Source of the DNA: Streptosporangiaceae bacterium
GTDB lineage: Bacteria; Actinomycetota; Actinomycetes; Streptosporangiales; Streptosporangiaceae
DNA length: 8,898 bases
Assembly: GCA_030045215.1 (NCBI GenBank)
Contig: JASIBJ010000238.1
Location: 1-8,898, forward strand
Direction: 5' to 3'
Under the pieces are notes generated by a model, which did no database searches, had not been told where the DNA came from, and saw only the letters and a program-made list of their open reading frames with translations. The position numbers were made by a program, and so were the translations under genes. Positions 6,335-8,898 of this stretch are shown in pieces. The first letter of the stretch is position 1, and each line of letters begins with the position of its first letter.

Positions 6335-7525
6335 ATGAAAGCGCCCGGGCGAGGCTTCACCGCTACGCGCCGGTCTAGGTCGCGGGACCTGACCGGCGTG
6401 ACGGGTAGGGCTCGCCTCGATCGGCGCACGAAGAACCTCACCAAGCGGCTGCAGCCCGGTGACATCGCGATCATCGACCACGCCGACCTGGATCGGGTCG
6501 CCGCCGACTCCCTGGTCAGGTGCCAGGTGGCGGCGGTGGTGAACGCCGCCCCGAGCATCAGCGGGCGGTATCCGAACCTCGGGCCGCAATTGCTGGTCGA
6601 TGCCGGGATCCCGCTGATCGACGACATCGGCGACGAGGTCTTCGAGCAGGTCAAGGAGGGTCAGCAGGTCCGGCTGGATGGCGAGACCCTCTACGTTGAC
6701 GACAGAGTCGTCGCCAAGGGAACGCTGCAGACGACCGAGTCGGTGGCCGCCGACATGGCCGCGGCTAAAGACGGGCTTTCGCTCCAGCTGAAGGCGTTCG
6801 TCACGAACACCTTCGAGTACATCAACCGGGACTCCGAGTTGCTGGTCGAGGGCATCCGCCTGCCGCCGCTGCGGACCAAGCTGGCGGGGCGGCACGCGCT
6901 GGTCGTGGCCAGGGGCTACCGCTATTACGAGGACCTGCAGGCCCTGCGCGCGTACATCAGGGAGTTCAAGCCCGTCATGATCGGCGTCGATGGCGGAGCC
7001 AACGCGCTGATCGAGGCGGGCTACTGGCCGCACCTGATCGTCGGCGACATGGACTCGGTGTCTGACCGGGCGCTGAAGTCGGGCGCCGAGATCGTCGTCC
7101 ACGCCTATCGCAATGGCCACGCCCCCGGCCTGCCCAGGGTTCAGGATCTTGGCATCGAGTCCGTCACCCTGCCCGCCGACGGCACGAGCGAGGATGTGGG
7201 CGTGCTGCTGGCCGACGAGGCCGGAGCCAGCCTCATCGTGACCGTGGGCATGCGCTTCGGGCTGGTGGAGTTCCTGGACAAGGGCCGCAGCGGCATGGCC
7301 AGCGCGGTACTGACTCGCATCAGGGTCGGCGACAAGATCGTTGACGCCAAGGGCGTCAGCCGGCTGTATCAGAGCCGGATCTCGGCCTGGTCGCTGACCT
7401 TGCTCGTCGTCGCCGCGCTCCTGCCGGTCATCGCGCTCGGCTGGACGCCGGTGGGCCGGTTGGTCCTCGGATACTTCGGCACATTCCTGCGCCCCGTGTG
7501 GGACTGGCTGACTGGACTGTTGTAG
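6335..7525 (+). CDS. steA: SteA-like cytokinetic-ring / cell-separation membrane protein
   Basis: A 396-residue membrane-anchored protein of the SteA family. In Corynebacteriales SteA localises to the division site and, with SteB, supports daughter-cell separation through the RipC-FtsEX peptidoglycan hydrolase pathway. Residues 19-175 are the family-specific N-terminal region, including PGDIAIIDHADLDR and the block SISGRYPNLGPQLLV. Residues 213-242 resemble thiamine pyrophosphokinase: MIGVDGGANALIEAGY followed by PHLIVGDMDSVS, so this is a TPK-like fold. A conserved VGDKIVDAKGVSRLY (331-345) precedes a transmembrane helix at about 351-371, and the short C-terminal tail is also hydrophobic and Trp-rich. 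Most of the protein should be cytoplasmic. The ATG at 6335 gives the expected length but has no good ribosome binding site. The TAG stop shares one base with the steB start. Older annotations call homologs thiamin-pyrophosphokinase-related proteins. Confidence 0.9.
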   Translation: MKAPGRGFTATRRSRSRDLTGVTGRARLDRRTKNLTKRLQPGDIAIIDHADLDRVAADSLVRCQVAAVVNAAPSISGRYPNLGPQLLVDAGIPLIDDIGDEVFEQVKEGQQVRLDGETLYVDDRVVAKGTLQTTESVAADMAAAKDGLSLQLKAFVTNTFEYINRDSELLVEGIRLPPLRTKLAGRHALVVARGYRYYEDLQALRAYIREFKPVMIGVDGGANALIEAGYWPHLIVGDMDSVSDRALKSGAEIVVHAYRNGHAPGLPRVQDLGIESVTLPADGTSEDVGVLLADEAGASLIVTVGMRFGLVEFLDKGRSGMASAVLTRIRVGDKIVDAKGVSRLYQSRISAWSLTLLVVAALLPVIALGWTPVGRLVLGYFGTFLRPVWDWLTGLL

Positions 7526-8523
7526 TGATCGACTTCAGGTACCACCTGGTCTCCATAATCGCGATCTTCCTGGCACTGGCCGTGGGCCTCGTGGTCGGCG
7601 CCACGACGCTGACCGGACCGACCGAGACCGCGCTCAGCAAGGCCGAGCAAAGGGTCAGCCAGGAGAACGCCGCGTTGCGAACCCAGAACGCCGCGCTCAA
7701 CCAGGAGTTCAAGGCCGACCAGGCGTTCGCCCAGGCGAGCTCGGACCGGCTGCTGCCCGGCCTGCTGACCGGGCGCAAGGTTGTGCTCGTCGTGCCGCCG
7801 GGCACGGACGGCACGATGGTGTCGGGCGTCACCGCGGCGCTGCAGCAGGCCGGCGCGACGATCACCGGCAAGGTGACGCTCCAGCCGTCGTTCTTCGACT
7901 TCAGCGGGCCGACCGAGACCAGCCTCAACCAGCTGGCCGATCCGCTGGCGTCACAGACGGGCGTGACACTTCCGCAGATCACGAACGCGGCGATCAGCGG
8001 CCAGCAGACAGCCGCGACCGTTCTGGCGGCCGCGATCTTGACCAAGAGCCCGACGGGCGTCGGACTGCCGGCCGCCGCCAGTCACACGATCTTGTCCCAG
8101 TTCAACGGATACCTGACGGTCAGCCCCACGACGGGGTCGACGCTGGCCGAGGCCTCGCTCGCGGTCCTTTTCACGCCGGCCGGAGGCCAGACCAGCGGCG
8201 CGCAGGCCGCCGCGGTCAGTCAGACGCTCGATGACGTCGCTGCAGCGCTGCATTCCTATAGCCTCGGTACGGTAATGGCGGGCAGCACGGACGCCATCCC
8301 GAACAGCGCGATCACTAACATGGGCGGCTCGGCGTCCACGGTCGACTACGCCGACACCGCTACCGGGCAGGTTGAGGTCGCGGAGGCACTGGCCGACCTG
8401 ATCCAGGGCAAGGCGCCGGCTGCGTACGGCGTGGAGCCCGGCACGGCACCGAGTCCGGCACCGACGCCGTCGGCCACGCCTACTCCGACCTCTACTCCGG
8501 CCTCGAAGGGAAAGACCAAGTGA
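7525..8523 (+). CDS. steB: SteB / MctB-family membrane protein (annotated as copper transporter)
   Basis: A 332-residue single-pass protein. The N-terminus MIDFRYHLVSIIAIFLALAVG is the hallmark of the family, and its transmembrane helix at about 9-29 anchors an extracytoplasmic domain. Residues 32-72 are a predicted coiled coil (ETALSKAEQRVSQENAALRT). The globular part ends in a conserved STVDYADTATGQVEVAEALA (271-290) and YGV. A Pro/Thr/Ser/Ala-rich tail (307-327) ends with a lysine-rich KGKTK. The mycobacterial homolog Rv1698 was described as the copper-export protein MctB, and the corynebacterial one as SteB, partner of SteA; the adjacency to steA supports the latter role here. The start is GTG at 7525, overlapping the steA stop by one base, because homologs begin MIDFRYHL. 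An upstream in-frame GTG at 7498 would add nine atypical residues. No Shine-Dalgarno is visible, so coupling to steA is likely. Confidence 0.9.
   Translation: MIDFRYHLVSIIAIFLALAVGLVVGATTLTGPTETALSKAEQRVSQENAALRTQNAALNQEFKADQAFAQASSDRLLPGLLTGRKVVLVVPPGTDGTMVSGVTAALQQAGATITGKVTLQPSFFDFSGPTETSLNQLADPLASQTGVTLPQITNAAISGQQTAATVLAAAILTKSPTGVGLPAAASHTILSQFNGYLTVSPTTGSTLAEASLAVLFTPAGGQTSGAQAAAVSQTLDDVAAALHSYSLGTVMAGSTDAIPNSAITNMGGSASTVDYADTATGQVEVAEALADLIQGKAPAAYGVEPGTAPSPAPTPSATPTPTSTPASKGKTK
8505..8510 (+). promoter_or_regulatory. Ribosome binding site for the GTG start at 8520
   Basis: GAAGGG within the last codons of steB lies nine bases before GTG at 8520. Together with the GTGA start/stop overlap it supports that start for the truncated downstream gene. 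Confidence 0.6.
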
Positions 8524-8898
8524 GCGGCACCGGGCTCAGGTCGGCGCTGGCATCCGCCGCCGTGGCTCGGCTCACCTACGCCGCGCTCGGACGGCGGCCG
8601 CCGGCCGGTAAGCACGCGTGGACCAGGACCAATCACCGAGGCGAGCCGATCACGCTGCTCGAGGGGCCGGCGGTGGCCGCCGGTGGCGTGGCCGGTGCCT
8701 TGCTCGCAGCGGGCCCGGGCCAGCGCGCCCGGATCGCGATGGCGGTGGCCGGTGCCGGGGCGGCCGCGTTCGGCGGGTACGACGACCTGGCCGGTGACGG
8801 CTCAAGCAAGGGCTTCCGCGGCCACCTGGGCGCGCTGCGCAAGGGCGAGCTGACCACGGGGGCAGTCAAGATCGTCGGTATCGGCGCCACCGGCCTGG
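8520..8898 (+). CDS. MraY/WecA-like polyprenyl-phosphate glycosyl-phosphotransferase, 5' part (runs off the window)
   Basis: The first 126 codons of a membrane enzyme, cut by the right edge. It starts GTG at 8520, overlapping the steB TGA as GTGA. Visible features in order: a cytoplasmic motif WTRTNHRGEPITLLEGP (34-50), in the place of the substrate-side loop of MraY/WecA enzymes; two hydrophobic segments rich in Ala/Gly (about 51-65 and 72-85); and GGYDDLAG (85-92) with the paired aspartates D88 and D89 that bind Mg2+ and substrate in this family. These are followed by SSKGFRGHLGAL, then RKGELTTGAVKIVGIGA leading into a third helix. Family members transfer a sugar-phosphate from a UDP-sugar to a polyprenyl phosphate. 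This one is divergent from MraY itself, so sugar and pathway are unknown. Its coupling to steB suggests a cell-envelope role. Confidence 0.8.
   Translation, partial: MSGTGLRSALASAAVARLTYAALGRRPPAGKHAWTRTNHRGEPITLLEGPAVAAGGVAGALLAAGPGQRARIAMAVAGAGAAAFGGYDDLAGDGSSKGFRGHLGALRKGELTTGAVKIVGIGATGL

Noticed and set aside
7428..8045. 205-codon minus-strand frame across the steA-steB junction
   Set aside because: Antisense to two genes with recognisable family motifs; no ribosome binding site or domain.
8437..8511. Microsatellite-like or CRISPR-like repeat at the end of steB
   Set aside because: The periodicity comes from alternating Pro/Thr codons inside the reading frame; there is no repeat-spacer structure.

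Overview
The window is high-GC actinobacterial chromosome: strong G/C preference at third codon positions, GTG starts, four-base start/stop overlaps, and a gene order typical of Actinomycetes. I cannot place it to genus; a Streptosporangiales- or Streptomyces-like soil actinomycete would fit. Almost all of it is ordinary core genome. I see no tRNA, rRNA, CRISPR array, insertion sequence, prophage or defence system.

Layout. (1) Positions 6-839, plus strand: an ABC-2 type permease whose ATPase partner probably lies just off the left edge. (2) A perfect 14-bp hairpin separates it from a convergent minus-strand pair: an SCP2 sterol-carrier-like protein (1730-2074) followed 24 nt later by a Nei2-type (Fpg/Nei family) DNA glycosylase (929-1705). 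(3) A divergent intergenic region of about 200 bp (2075-2278) opens a long plus-strand cluster: a small conserved protein of unknown function (2279-2572), tlyA (2591-3388), nadK (3385-4377) and recN (4404-6155). (4) After an AT-richer 179-bp gap with several inverted repeats come steA (6335-7525), steB (7525-8523) and the first 126 codons of an MraY/WecA-like membrane glycosyl-phosphotransferase (from 8520, running off the right edge).

How the genes work together. The order small protein-tlyA-nadK-recN-steA-steB matches, from memory, the Mycobacterium tuberculosis Rv1693-Rv1698 block. The first part combines rRNA 2'-O-methylation, NADP supply and recombinational repair. The second part concerns the envelope: SteA and SteB act in daughter-cell separation in Corynebacteriales. 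They are joined here by overlapping start and stop codons to a polyprenyl-phosphate-utilising enzyme, which suggests coordinated expression of septal cell-wall functions. The 8520 gene is easy to miss because it is cut by the window end.

The observations most worth a second look are the structured, low-GC recN-steA gap, the retained thiamine-pyrophosphokinase-like motifs in SteA, and the coupling of the MraY-like gene to steB. I found no convincing evidence of a wholly new system.
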